A stretch of 35,932 bases of DNA from Bacillota bacterium (lineage in GTDB: Bacteria > Bacillota > Clostridia > Oscillospirales > Feifaniaceae): NCBI GenBank assembly GCA_030705925.1, contig JAUZPM010000019.1, forward strand, positions 1 through 35,932, in the 5' to 3' direction. Below are positions 1-8,207 of the stretch, in pieces. The position numbers were made by a program, and so were the translations under genes. The notes under the pieces are model-generated. The model ran no database searches and was not told the origin of the DNA. It saw only the letters and a list, made by a program, of their open reading frames with translations. Each line of letters begins with the position of its first letter. Position 1 is the first letter of the stretch.

Positions 1-471
1 AAGCTGGTTTTCTGTTAATGAAGAAATAAAAATCCCAATAGCCAGGAATGAGCTGGCAAGGAAAATTATAGCGAGATAGTTTCCTATAAGAAGACCAACA
101 TCTGGCTTGCCGTATATAAATGTTACTAATACGTAAAGCAACGTAGAAGATAACGCAATGAGGAAAAACACGAGCGCTGATAAAAATTTTCCGATTACTA
201 TCCCTGGAATGCTTACTGGGGAAGTAAGCAACAGTTGATCAGTTTTAAGCTTTTTTTCTTCGCTCATCAGCTTCATTGTTAAAATAGGAGCCATTATCAT
301 AAGCACCCATGCCATTATAAATTGAAATAAATCAGTCATACTGGTATAGGAATATTTCAAATTTGAAGTGCAAAATGTAAGGGCAGTTAAAATGCAAAAT
401 ATGGACAATAAAATATAACCTATCGGGGATGTGAAATAGCTTTTTAATTCCCTTTTAAAAATCGCTCTCAT
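1..471 (-). CDS. ABC-2 type transporter permease, 3' end outside window
   Basis: Membrane subunit of an ABC exporter; 157 codons are visible before the window edge. The protein begins MRAIFKRELKSYFTSPIGY, the cytoplasmic RELKxYFxSP start typical of GldF/ABC-2 permeases. It then shows a hydrophobic segment (about residues 18-35), the segment MAWVLMIMAPILTMKLMSEE, the motif DQLLLTSPVS near residue 98 (a hallmark of this permease group) and further membrane segments at about 118-135 and 145-160. Its ATG overlaps the stop of the upstream ATPase gene as ATGA, so the two are translationally coupled and are probably one transporter. The substrate cannot be told from sequence. The call of permease is firm; the GldF-like subgroup is inferred. 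Confidence 0.88.
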   Translation of the reverse strand, partial: MRAIFKRELKSYFTSPIGYILLSIFCILTALTFCTSNLKYSYTSMTDLFQFIMAWVLMIMAPILTMKLMSEEKKLKTDQLLLTSPVSIPGIVIGKFLSALVFFLIALSSTLLYVLVTFIYGKPDVGLLIGNYLAIIFLASSFLAIGIFISSLTENQL

Positions 472-1535
472 TCTTTATCCTCTCCTTCCTCGGTTGTTTC
501 TTCTTTTTCTTTTCCTTGAAGATTTTCTACTTTCAGATCGTCTTCTTGTTTCTTTGCATTATCTTTAGCCGGCGTTTCAGGCTTTTTACTTTCGGTAAAA
601 CCAGTTTCTGAGTTAACCAATTGTATAAATACATCTTCAAGAGACATGTCCATAGATTTGCTTCCGATCAAGTACCAGCCATGCTGTGCAATCATTTTAA
701 ATAAAGGCTTTCTGACATCGATATTTTCAACAGCCTCTATGATATAGTCATAGGCATCTGACTCTTTTTTACCAATGCATTCAGCATAGCGGATTCCATC
801 AAGTGCCTTAAGAGCTTTTTGCACTTCGTCAACAGGACCGCAAATGCGTATCTGAAGCTTGCGTGAGTGATCCACCATATGTGACAGGTTTTCCGGGGTG
901 TCGTTAGCAACTATACTGCCGTTATTTATAACGACTACCTTTTCGCAAACTGCCTGAACCTCAGGCAATATATGCGAACTAAGTATGATAGTGTGATTTC
1001 TTCCGAGGGATTTAATTAGGTTTCGTATTTCAATTATCTGCCGAGGATCCAGTCCGACGGTTGGCTCGTCCAGGATTAATACAGGTGGGTTGCCAAGCAA
1101 TGCCTGGGCAACACCAACTCTCTGCTTATATCCTTTGGAAAGGTTTTTGATCATACGCTTATAAACATCATCAATTTTGACGAGTTTGCAAATCTCTTCA
1201 ATGTGTGCTTTCTTAGGAAGCTTTACACCCTTCAAATCGAACACAAATGAAAGATACTCTTCAACAGTCATATCGAAATATAGAGGTGGCTGCTCTGGAA
1301 GATATCCGATTTTGCGCTTCGCCTCTAACGGATTCTCAAGTATATCAACTCCATCGATCTTAACGCTGCCTTCTGTCGCTGAGAGATAACCTGTTATTAT
1401 GTTCATTGTGGTTGTTTTGCCCGCGCCGTTTGGACCTAGAAAGCCGAGTATTTCGCCTTCGTTAACATCAAACGATATGTCGTTAACCGCGAGCTTGTTC
1501 CCATACCGTTTCGTCAGATTTCTGACTTCAATCAT
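468..1535 (-). CDS. ABC transporter ATP-binding protein (GldA/CcmA-like)
   Basis: ATPase subunit of the exporter whose permease follows. From the start chosen here (355 aa) it has Walker A GPNGAGKTTT, a Q-loop in YLPEQPPLY, signature LSKGYKQRVG, Walker B VLILDEPTVGLDP and H-loop SSHIL. After the ATPase core there is a region with the SMSLEDVFIQL motif common in drug/gliding-type ABC ATPases, then an unusual, highly charged Lys/Glu-rich tail of about 40 residues. The start at ATG 1533-1535 (MIEVRNLTKRYG) has a GGAGG ribosome binding site 7 nt upstream; a longer reading adds 15 residues that lack family resemblance. Couples to the next gene by an ATGA overlap. Confidence 0.9.
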   Translation of the reverse strand: MIEVRNLTKRYGNKLAVNDISFDVNEGEILGFLGPNGAGKTTTMNIITGYLSATEGSVKIDGVDILENPLEAKRKIGYLPEQPPLYFDMTVEEYLSFVFDLKGVKLPKKAHIEEICKLVKIDDVYKRMIKNLSKGYKQRVGVAQALLGNPPVLILDEPTVGLDPRQIIEIRNLIKSLGRNHTIILSSHILPEVQAVCEKVVVINNGSIVANDTPENLSHMVDHSRKLQIRICGPVDEVQKALKALDGIRYAECIGKKESDAYDYIIEAVENIDVRKPLFKMIAQHGWYLIGSKSMDMSLEDVFIQLVNSETGFTESKKPETPAKDNAKKQEDDLKVENLQGKEKEETTEEGEDKE

Positions 1536-1640
1536 TTGGTTCCTCCATGCACGCGCGGCACATACGGCAAAAATCCGCATGCAGCACGGGTACCGCTTTT
1601 TACGGCAAACGGTAGCCGAAATAAAAAAGTATGTATAATC
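1536..1640 (-). other. GC-rich leader with imperfect inverted repeats upstream of the ABC ATPase
   Basis: On the minus strand the 5' leader contains GGCTACCG and CGGTACCC arms separated by 14 nt, then GCGG and CCGC arms further on. It is clearly richer in G+C than the flanking AT-rich DNA. It contains GGGTACCGC, reminiscent of part of a T-box sequence, but lacks the rest of the T-box core. No known leader class is recognised and no convincing promoter is seen. Confidence 0.3.
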
Positions 1641-1657
1641 AAGTTTCTGACAATCGG

Positions 1658-1683
1658 AAAGGGCAATTATTCAATTGCCCTTT
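1658..1683 (-). terminator. Probable terminator hairpin after aspS
   Basis: Perfect 11-bp stem AAAGGGCAATT / AATTGCCCTTT with a 4-nt loop, 60 nt beyond the aspS stop. The stem ends in A3/T3, and the plus-strand side is followed by AATTTTA, so it may act in both directions. On the minus strand the tract after the stem is only TTTCCGATT, so strength is uncertain. Confidence 0.5.
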
Positions 1684-1744
1684 AATTTTAGCTAAAACTA
1701 TTGTATTTTATTTAGGTATAACATTTGTAAATAAACTGTAAAGT

Positions 1745-3526
1745 TTAGTCCTTAATTGCAATGCCAAGTTCTTCAAGCTGCTTTTCGTCGACTATATCGG
1801 GGCATCCGCTCATCGGCTCTGATGCGTTTTGAACTTTCGGGAATGCCATAACATCCCTAATTGTATCTTCGCCGCATATATACATCATGAGGCGGTCAAA
1901 ACCATAGGCTAGTCCGCCATGAGGGGGTGTTCCGTATTTGAAAGCATCAATGAAGAATCCGAATTTTGCGCGCGCTTCCTCTTCAGTGAAGCCGATTGCT
2001 TTAAACATTCTAGCCTGAAGATCGCTGTTGTAAATTCTGAGGCTGCCCCCTCCGAGCTCAGTTCCGTTTAAAACAATATCGTAAGCTTTAGCCCTGACGG
2101 CTGCCGGATCAGATTCAATCAACCCGACGTCTTCATCCATAGGAGCGGTGAAAGGATGATGCTTTGCAGTAAAACGCCCTTCTTCCTCACTGTACTCAAG
2201 CATCGGAAATTCGACAACCCATAAAAAGCGATAATCATCTTTTTTCAGGATATTAAGCCTTTTCGCAACCTCACACCGGAGTGCCCCCAAAGCGTCAAAC
2301 GTAACGCTGTCTTTATCTGCAACTATCAAGAGCAAGTCGCCCTTTTCTCCATCAAGAGCATTTATTAGCGCCTTGCCTTCTTCTTCGGTCATAAATTTCA
2401 AAAAGGATGATGTGGTTTCATCGCCCATTTTGACCCAAGCAAGACCCTTTGCCTTATAGGTCTTAACAAATTCGCCCAGGCTGTCAATTTCTTTTCTTGA
2501 AAACTTTCCAGCGCCTTGTTTTACATTAATACCGCGGACGGATCCACCGTTTTCTACGGCATCCTTAAACACTTTAAAACCGCAGTTTCTAACAGTTTCC
2601 GATATATTTCTTAGTTCAAATCCGAAACGGGTATCAGGCTTATCACTGCCATAACGTTCCATTGCATCCTTATAAGTAATTCGCGGAAACGGCGTGACAA
2701 TGTCAACGCCCATCAACTCTTTCCAGAGGCGCTTTAAAAAGCCTTCATTAATTTCGATAATATCGTCTATCTCTACAAAAGACAGTTCCATATCAATCTG
2801 GGTAAATTCCGGCTGCCTGTCTGCGCGCAAGTCTTCATCACGAAAACAGTGTGCGATCTGAATGTAACGATCCATCCCAGCAAGCATTAAAAGCTGTTTA
2901 TAAAGCTGAGGCGATTGAGGCAGCGCATAAAAGTGACCATGCTGTAATCTGCTTGGCACAAGGTAATCACGTGCGCCTTCAGGCGTGCTTTTAATAAGAG
3001 TAGGTGTTTCAATTTCGAGAAATCCGTTTTCATTAAAATAGTCGTGGATAATCTTTGCCGCATGGCTCCTCTTTATGATGTTTGCCTGTAGATCCGGACG
3101 CCTTAAATCGAGATATCTGTATCTGAGGCGCAAATCGTCATTTACCTTTGAATTTTCCACAATTTCAAAAGGTGTTGTTTCAGCCACTGACAATATCTTA
3201 AGTGAGGTTGCGAGCACTTCGATTTCGCCTGTTGCCATCTTTTTGTTTGCCATTCCTTCTGCACGGGCTCTGATTGTGCCTGTAACAGCAAGAACATATT
3301 CACTTCTTATCGGCTCAGCTTTTTTAAAAAGAGCATCATTATCAGCCTCGTCAAATACACACTGGATAATTCCGCTTCTATCTCTTAAATCAATAAAAAT
3401 GAGCCCGCCTAGGTTACGCATCTTCTGCACAAACCCACATACCGTAACGGTCTCTTTCAAATTTTTTATATTATAATCTGTACAATAGCCAGTTCTTTTT
3501 GTTCCTTTAAATGATTCGGTCAACAT
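1745..3526 (-). CDS. aspS: Aspartyl-tRNA synthetase
   Basis: Charges tRNA-Asp with aspartate in the cytoplasm. At 593 aa it has the usual bacterial AspRS length. Order of parts: N-terminal OB-fold anticodon-binding domain (about 1-115), class II catalytic core with motif 2 FRDEDLRADRQPEFTQID, the bacterial GAD insertion (about 290-420) and motif 3 GLAYGFDRLMM near the C-terminus. The GAD insertion marks it as the bacterial rather than archaeal type. The gene starts one base after the hisS stop, making it the last gene of a minD-like/mgsA-like/hisS/aspS operon. No T-box leader is present between hisS and aspS. The hisS-aspS pairing is common in Bacillota. Confidence 0.97.
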   Translation of the reverse strand: MLTESFKGTKRTGYCTDYNIKNLKETVTVCGFVQKMRNLGGLIFIDLRDRSGIIQCVFDEADNDALFKKAEPIRSEYVLAVTGTIRARAEGMANKKMATGEIEVLATSLKILSVAETTPFEIVENSKVNDDLRLRYRYLDLRRPDLQANIIKRSHAAKIIHDYFNENGFLEIETPTLIKSTPEGARDYLVPSRLQHGHFYALPQSPQLYKQLLMLAGMDRYIQIAHCFRDEDLRADRQPEFTQIDMELSFVEIDDIIEINEGFLKRLWKELMGVDIVTPFPRITYKDAMERYGSDKPDTRFGFELRNISETVRNCGFKVFKDAVENGGSVRGINVKQGAGKFSRKEIDSLGEFVKTYKAKGLAWVKMGDETTSSFLKFMTEEEGKALINALDGEKGDLLLIVADKDSVTFDALGALRCEVAKRLNILKKDDYRFLWVVEFPMLEYSEEEGRFTAKHHPFTAPMDEDVGLIESDPAAVRAKAYDIVLNGTELGGGSLRIYNSDLQARMFKAIGFTEEEARAKFGFFIDAFKYGTPPHGGLAYGFDRLMMYICGEDTIRDVMAFPKVQNASEPMSGCPDIVDEKQLEELGIAIKD

Positions 3527-4795
3527 TTAAGCTTCCTCCCCAGTCATTTCCCTTAGTAAATTGCCAAGTGCAATTTCCCTTGTTTCACCTGTAGACATAT
3601 TTTTAATATTCGCTCTGCCGCTGTCGCACTCGTCGTCTCCAAGTACCATTGTATATGATGCGCAAATCTTATCTGCATATTTCATTTGAGCTTTAAGAGA
3701 ACGCCCGACTAAGTCGTTTTCAGCATAAATACCGGCATTTCTTAAGTCTCTTGTAAGTCTAAGCGCTTCCGTCGACCCTTTGTTTCCAATAGAAGCAATA
3801 TAAATAACGGGTCTCTTCAAGTCCGGAAAATCATATCCAAGCGCATCCATTGCAAGAAGCAGCCTGTCAAGCCCCATACCAAAGCCAAGTCCGGAAAGTT
3901 TTACCCCGCCTAGCTCTTGTATAAGTCCATCATACCTGCCACCGCCGCACACTGTGCCCTGTGCGCCAATGCTGTTCGATACGAATTCAAAAACTGTTTT
4001 GGTGTAATAGTCAAGCCCTCGTACAATAAACGGATCAACAGTAAAGCTAATACCAAGTGTATCAAGATTGCTTTTTAATTCTTCAAAATGCTTTTTGCAT
4101 CCTTCGTCAAGGTAATCAAGAATAATAGGAGCATTGCTATTGATTTGCTGGCATTCAGGAGATTTGCAGTCAAGTATGCGCATCGGGTTTTTATCTAGGC
4201 GGCTTTTGCAGGTATCGCATAATAGATCCTTTTTTTCTTCAAAATAAGATCTAAGGGCAGCATAATAGTTCTGCCTGCATTCCGGGCAGCCAATAGAATT
4301 TATCCTAAGTGAAATATCTGTTAATCCAAATTTATTTAATATAGTTTGAGCAATATAAATAATTTCGGCATCAGCCGCCGCACTTTCCGCACCGAAAACC
4401 TCGACGCCAAACTGGTGGAATTCACGCAGGCGACCAGCTTGAGGCTTTTCATATCGAAAACAGTTTGTAAAATAATATAGTTTTTGGGGCATGGCTTCTG
4501 AATAAAGCCCATTTTCCAAGAGCGCCCTGGCAACAGATGCTGTCCCCTCGGGCCGGAGCGTTATACTTCTTTCACCCTTATCTAAAAAAGTGTACATCTC
4601 TTTTTGAACAACATCAGTGGTTCCCCCCACACCGCGTTCAAAAAGCTCTGTGTGCTCAAACGTTGGAGTTCGGATCTCGCCGAAGCCGCACCGCTCTGCA
4701 ATATCGCTTATGATAAGTTCAATATGCTGCCACTTTACAGCCTCACTTGGAAGTATATCCTTAGTGCCTTTAGGCATTTTAGTAATTAGGTTCAA
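3527..4795 (-). CDS. hisS: Histidyl-tRNA synthetase, TTG start
   Basis: Charges tRNA-His. The 422-aa class II synthetase shows PKGTKDILPSE near the start, motif 2 RYEKPQAGRLREFHQFGVE, the histidine-binding motifs RGLDYYTKTVFE and GGGRYDGL, motif 3 GFGMGLDRLLLA and a C-terminal anticodon-binding domain. The start codon is TTG at 4793-4795. It overlaps the mgsA-like stop as TTGA and has GAGGGAG about 6 nt upstream. The alternative in-frame ATG at codon 7 (MPKGTKD) has no ribosome binding site, so the TTG is preferred although family alignments begin near the ATG. Confidence 0.96.
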   Translation of the reverse strand: MNLITKMPKGTKDILPSEAVKWQHIELIISDIAERCGFGEIRTPTFEHTELFERGVGGTTDVVQKEMYTFLDKGERSITLRPEGTASVARALLENGLYSEAMPQKLYYFTNCFRYEKPQAGRLREFHQFGVEVFGAESAAADAEIIYIAQTILNKFGLTDISLRINSIGCPECRQNYYAALRSYFEEKKDLLCDTCKSRLDKNPMRILDCKSPECQQINSNAPIILDYLDEGCKKHFEELKSNLDTLGISFTVDPFIVRGLDYYTKTVFEFVSNSIGAQGTVCGGGRYDGLIQELGGVKLSGLGFGMGLDRLLLAMDALGYDFPDLKRPVIYIASIGNKGSTEALRLTRDLRNAGIYAENDLVGRSLKAQMKYADKICASYTMVLGDDECDSGRANIKNMSTGETREIALGNLLREMTGEEA

Positions 4796-5211
4796 AGCGT
4801 CTCCCTCTTCTTTTTAGGATTGACAATATCTCGCCATTCAAAATCGCCCCTCTGCAGTCCCTGAATAAGAACTTCAGCGGTAGCGACATTAGTTGCAATA
4901 GGAATATTGTTTGTATCACATAACTTAATAATATTTTCAACATCCGCCTGCAGCGAATCATCCGCTAAAGGATCTCTGAAAAATATAACAAGGTCTATTT
5001 CGTTATACGCGATCCTTGCTCCGATCTGCTGCGTTCCGCCGCTGCGTCCTGCCATAAAACAGAATATATCAAGTCCTGTCGACTCAGCAACAAGACGTCC
5101 GGTTGTAGCCGTGGCACACAGCGAATGCTGGTTTAAAATGCCGCAGTATGCTATGCAGAACTGGATCAACAGCTCTTTCTTCTTATCGTGAGCAATCAGT
5201 GCAATATTCAT
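4792..5211 (-). CDS. mgsA: Methylglyoxal synthase family protein with altered active site
   Basis: A 139-aa single-domain MGS-like protein. It aligns without gaps to E. coli MgsA as I recall it (offset 11). Conserved: His8 (His19 of E. coli), Lys12 (Lys23), phosphate-binding Thr34/36/37 (ATATTG), Gly55, Asp80 (Asp91), Asp90 (Asp101) and the NIPIATNVATAE helix. Changed: the catalytic Asp of GGDQQ (Asp71) is Thr60 (GGTQQIGA) and His98 is Leu87 (DDSLQAD). The normal reaction is dihydroxyacetone phosphate to methylglyoxal plus phosphate; with these changes the activity is doubtful. ATG 5209-5211 has AAAGGAG 6 nt upstream. It sits 14 bp after the minD-like gene and overlaps hisS by 4 bp. The gene symbol reflects family and not proven function. 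Confidence 0.85.
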   Translation of the reverse strand: MNIALIAHDKKKELLIQFCIAYCGILNQHSLCATATTGRLVAESTGLDIFCFMAGRSGGTQQIGARIAYNEIDLVIFFRDPLADDSLQADVENIIKLCDTNNIPIATNVATAEVLIQGLQRGDFEWRDIVNPKKKRETL

Positions 5212-5225
5212 AACCTACTCCTTTA

Positions 5226-5978
5226 TCACCAGAATTTTGTTAAGGTGCGATGCATACCAGTTAGACGAGCAGCCATATCACAAAGCTGTTGCCGCAAGCG
5301 ACTGCCCTGAGCGGAATAAACCGAAATCCCATTGTTTTGCCAGCCCGGAACTTTATTGTCAGCCGGAACAAGTCCTATTAACGGAAGCCCTACTGAATCA
5401 ATTATTTCATCTATATTTGGCGCAGAATGGTTTTGTATTTGAGCGGGATTTACCATATTTACGACAAGATAGGCTGGAATATCCTTACTTGCCAGAACTT
5501 CAGCAGTCCTTTCAGCGTCGCGCATAGCGGCTCTGTGCGGTGTAGTAACAATGCAAACAACATCAGAGTTGAGCGCAAAAAGCTCAAATGACTTTCCTAG
5601 CCCAGCAGCGGTATCGAAGATCAATATATCATAGCGTGATTTTAAAATTTTAAGAAATTCACGCATAAAAACGGAATCAATTTTTTCAGAATTGGTTTTT
5701 GAAAGTGTTGCCGGCATGTACCAAAGATTTTCACAGAATCCGCTTGCACAGATAGTATCTTCAAGTCTACAGCGTTCTTCGATCACATCATCAAGATCAA
5801 ATATTCCGCCATCCTTGACATTGAGCATTAAGTCAAGATTTCTAAAGGCAAGGTCGGCATCAACAGCAAGCGTTTTTTTACCGAGGTGCGCAAACGCCTC
5901 AGCAAGTCCCGCCGATACCGTTGTTTTACCAACGCCCCCCTTGCCGGATGCAATCGCAATAAATTTTACGTCAGGCAT
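5226..5978 (-). CDS. minD: MinD/ParA-family ATPase (MinD-like)
   Basis: A 250-aa deviant-Walker ATPase. Seen: SGKGGVGKTT near residue 12, switch I region VDADLAFRNLDL, Walker B ILIFDTAAGLG, and NMVNPAQ. The sequence follows MinD (LDLMLNV, IFDLDDVIEE) more closely than Soj. MinD dimers on the membrane recruit MinC to place the division site; whether this one does so is inferred. The last residues (TGMHRTLTKFW) are not an obvious MinD amphipathic membrane helix, and no minC or minE is adjacent. In clostridia minD is often near mgsA, so the neighbourhood supports a MinD origin. The ATG at 5976-5978 is chosen because AGGCGG lies 8 nt upstream; a GTG two codons earlier would be too close. Confidence 0.75.
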   Translation of the reverse strand: MPDVKFIAIASGKGGVGKTTVSAGLAEAFAHLGKKTLAVDADLAFRNLDLMLNVKDGGIFDLDDVIEERCRLEDTICASGFCENLWYMPATLSKTNSEKIDSVFMREFLKILKSRYDILIFDTAAGLGKSFELFALNSDVVCIVTTPHRAAMRDAERTAEVLASKDIPAYLVVNMVNPAQIQNHSAPNIDEIIDSVGLPLIGLVPADNKVPGWQNNGISVYSAQGSRLRQQLCDMAARLTGMHRTLTKFW

Positions 5979-6017
5979 ATGCACACCGCCTGTCCATCAA
6001 AAAATCCTATATAGTTT

Positions 6018-6046
6018 ATGATAACAAAAAACACGATCTTTGTAAA
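6018..6046 (-). promoter_or_regulatory. Sigma-A promoter of the minD-like/mgsA-like/hisS/aspS operon
   Basis: On the minus strand TTTACA (6041-6046), a 17-nt spacer and TATCAT (6018-6023), with TGT just upstream of the -10 giving an extended -10 element. It lies 40 nt upstream of the minD-like start. Confidence 0.75.
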
Positions 6047-6098
6047 GGCGTTTTGTGCAAACTGCCGTATCAATTTAGCGGATTGTCCTCGTTTTGTA

Positions 6099-6127
6099 TT
6101 GACACACTAATTATATAAGCTTAAAAT
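6099..6127 (+). promoter_or_regulatory. Sigma-A promoter of thrS
   Basis: TTGACA (6099-6104), 17-nt spacer, TAAAAT (6122-6127). The predicted transcript start is near 6134, so the leader is only about 45 nt and there is no room for a T-box. The leader carries a small hairpin, GTGTGC (6149-6154) / GCGCAC (6160-6165), just before the ribosome binding site. Confidence 0.82.
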
Positions 6128-6178
6128 AAAAATAATAATTTGTAGAAAGTGTGCCGGTTGCGCACGCAGGAGGATATT

Positions 6179-8119
6179 ATGATTCACATTACATTAAAGG
6201 ACGGCGCAGTAAAAGAGTTTGAAAAAGGCACGTCCGCTTTAGAAATTGCAAAATCACTTAGTGAAGGACTTGCAAGGGCTGCCCTTGCTGTTGATATTGA
6301 CGGCGATGTTAAAGATATTCGAACTCCAGTAAACTCTGACTGTAATCTCAACTTTTTAACTTTCGATGATGAAGGCGGCAAGAAAACATATTGGCATACG
6401 ACTTCGCATATTTTGGCTCAGGCTGTAAAAAGGTTGTATCCAAATACTAAACTTGCGATAGGTCCTTCAATCGACAGTGGATTTTATTATGATTTTGATA
6501 CAGATATAGCTTTTACGCCTGAAATCATGGCTAAAATTGAAGCTGAAATGAAAAAAATCATTAAAGAAAATCTGCCGATCGAGCGTTTCGAACTGCCGCG
6601 TGACGAGGCAGTGAAGTTTATGAAAGAGAAAAATGAACCCTATAAAGTCCAACTTATAGAAGAGCTTCCCGAAGGCGAAGTCATATCTTTTTATAAACAG
6701 GGTGAATATACTGATCTTTGTGCAGGCCCACACTTGCTATCTACAGGTAAAATAAAAGCTTATAAGCTTACCCAATGCACCGGAGCATATTGGAAGGGCG
6801 ATGCCAAAAACAAAATGCTTCAGCGAATATACGGAACCGCTTTTACCAAAGCTGTGGACCTTGAAGAGCATCTGGCAAGAATCGAGGAAGCAAAAAAACG
6901 CGATCACAATAAGCTTGGACGCGAACTTGAACTGTTTACCACAGTTGATTATATAGGTCAGGGGCTTCCCATCCTTATGCCAAAGGGCGCAAAAGTTGTT
7001 CAGCTGTTACAGCGTTTTGTTGAAGACGAAGAGGAAAGACGCGGTTATCAGCTGACCAAAACCCCGTTTTTAGCAAAAAGTGATTTTTATAAAATCTCGG
7101 GACACTGGGATCACTACCGTGAGGGTATGTTTGTTCTGGGCAACGAAGAAACTGATAAAGAAGTATTTGCTCTCCGTCCAATGACCTGCCCGTTCCAATT
7201 TCAGGTTTATCTTGCAGCAATGCGAAGCTATCGTGATCTTCCCATGCGTTTAAATGAAACTTCAACGCTGTTCCGCAATGAATCCTCAGGTGAGATGCAC
7301 GGACTTATCCGTGTACGCCAATTTACTATATCAGAGGGTCATCTTGCCTGCCGTCCTGATCAGCTTGAGGAAGAGTTTAAGGGCTGTGTCGACCTTGCGC
7401 TATTTATGTTAAAAACACTCGGACTTGACTCAGATGTATCTTACCGTTTCTCAAAATGGGATGAAAACAACAAAGAAAAGTATATCGGTTCACCAGAAGA
7501 ATGGGAAAGCGTTCAAGATACCATGAGGGGCATTTTGAATCATCTTGGCATCAAATATACGGAAGCTTCCGGCGAGGCTGCATTTTATGGCCCTAAGCTT
7601 GATATCCAAATCAAAAACGTCTATGGTAAAGAAGATACCCTTATTACTGTACAGATCGATTTTCAGCTTGCAAAGCGTTTTGAGATGGTTTACATTGATG
7701 AAGACGGCAAAAAGAAATATCCTTATGTAATACACAGAACTTCAATCGGTTGTTACGAGAGAACGCTGGCACTCTTAATTGAAAAATATGCCGGTGCCTT
7801 CCCGACATGGCTCGCCCCGATTCAAGTCAAAGTACTTCCTATTTCTGAGAAAATGATTGATTATGCAAAATCAGTTTCTGACAAGCTTAAAAGTCTTGGT
7901 ATCAGAACTGAACTCGATGATCGCAGTGAAAAGATAGGATATAAAATCAGAAGCGCTCAGCTTGAGAAAGTTCCATACATGCTTGTCGTTGGTGAGAAAG
8001 AGGCTCAGGAAGGTTTAGTCGCAGTAAGAAATAGAAAAAGCGGCGATTTGGGTACAATGACACTTGACGAATTTACTGCCAAAATCAAGCAAGAAATTGA
8101 CTCGAAGGATATTGGCTAA
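6179..8119 (+). CDS. thrS: Threonyl-tRNA synthetase
   Basis: Charges tRNA-Thr. The 646-aa product has the full bacterial architecture: TGS domain (1-60), N2 editing domain with HTTSHILAQ and TDLCAGPH, class II catalytic domain and a C-terminal anticodon-binding domain (about 545-640). The catalytic zinc ligands are kept: Cys in RPMTCPFQFQ, His in ISEGHLA and His in IHRTSIG. The first of these motifs differs from the usual RPMNCPxHxQ, which marks a divergent ThrRS subgroup. The ATG at 6179-6181 has AGGAGG 5 nt upstream; a GTG ten codons earlier lies in the leader hairpin and is rejected. Transcribed alone from the promoter at 6099-6127, with sleB downstream. Confidence 0.97.
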   Translation: MIHITLKDGAVKEFEKGTSALEIAKSLSEGLARAALAVDIDGDVKDIRTPVNSDCNLNFLTFDDEGGKKTYWHTTSHILAQAVKRLYPNTKLAIGPSIDSGFYYDFDTDIAFTPEIMAKIEAEMKKIIKENLPIERFELPRDEAVKFMKEKNEPYKVQLIEELPEGEVISFYKQGEYTDLCAGPHLLSTGKIKAYKLTQCTGAYWKGDAKNKMLQRIYGTAFTKAVDLEEHLARIEEAKKRDHNKLGRELELFTTVDYIGQGLPILMPKGAKVVQLLQRFVEDEEERRGYQLTKTPFLAKSDFYKISGHWDHYREGMFVLGNEETDKEVFALRPMTCPFQFQVYLAAMRSYRDLPMRLNETSTLFRNESSGEMHGLIRVRQFTISEGHLACRPDQLEEEFKGCVDLALFMLKTLGLDSDVSYRFSKWDENNKEKYIGSPEEWESVQDTMRGILNHLGIKYTEASGEAAFYGPKLDIQIKNVYGKEDTLITVQIDFQLAKRFEMVYIDEDGKKKYPYVIHRTSIGCYERTLALLIEKYAGAFPTWLAPIQVKVLPISEKMIDYAKSVSDKLKSLGIRTELDDRSEKIGYKIRSAQLEKVPYMLVVGEKEAQEGLVAVRNRKSGDLGTMTLDEFTAKIKQEIDSKDIG

Positions 8120-8160
8120 CCAAAACATGCCAATAGACTAATAATAACAATAAAGAATAA

Positions 8161-8203
8161 AAACTCCTCTCCTGTTTAAAAATATGTATACAGGGAGGAG
8201 TTT
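8161..8203 (+). promoter_or_regulatory. Long hairpin that pairs with the sleB ribosome binding site
   Basis: Left arm AAACTCCTCTCCTGT (8161-8175) pairs with right arm ACAGGGAGGAGTTT (8190-8203): 14 pairs with one bulged T and a 14-nt loop. The right arm contains the GGGAGGAG ribosome binding site of the downstream ATG at 8208. The following TTTCTCT is a poor terminator tail, so either weak termination of thrS transcripts or translational control of sleB is possible. Confidence 0.65.
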
Positions 8204-8207
8204 CTCT

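Noticed and set aside
1580-1600. GGGTACCGC near the ABC leader as a possible T-box remnant
   Set aside because: The T-box core GGTGGNACCGCG is not complete, and the adjacent gene is an ABC transporter rather than a synthetase or amino acid gene.
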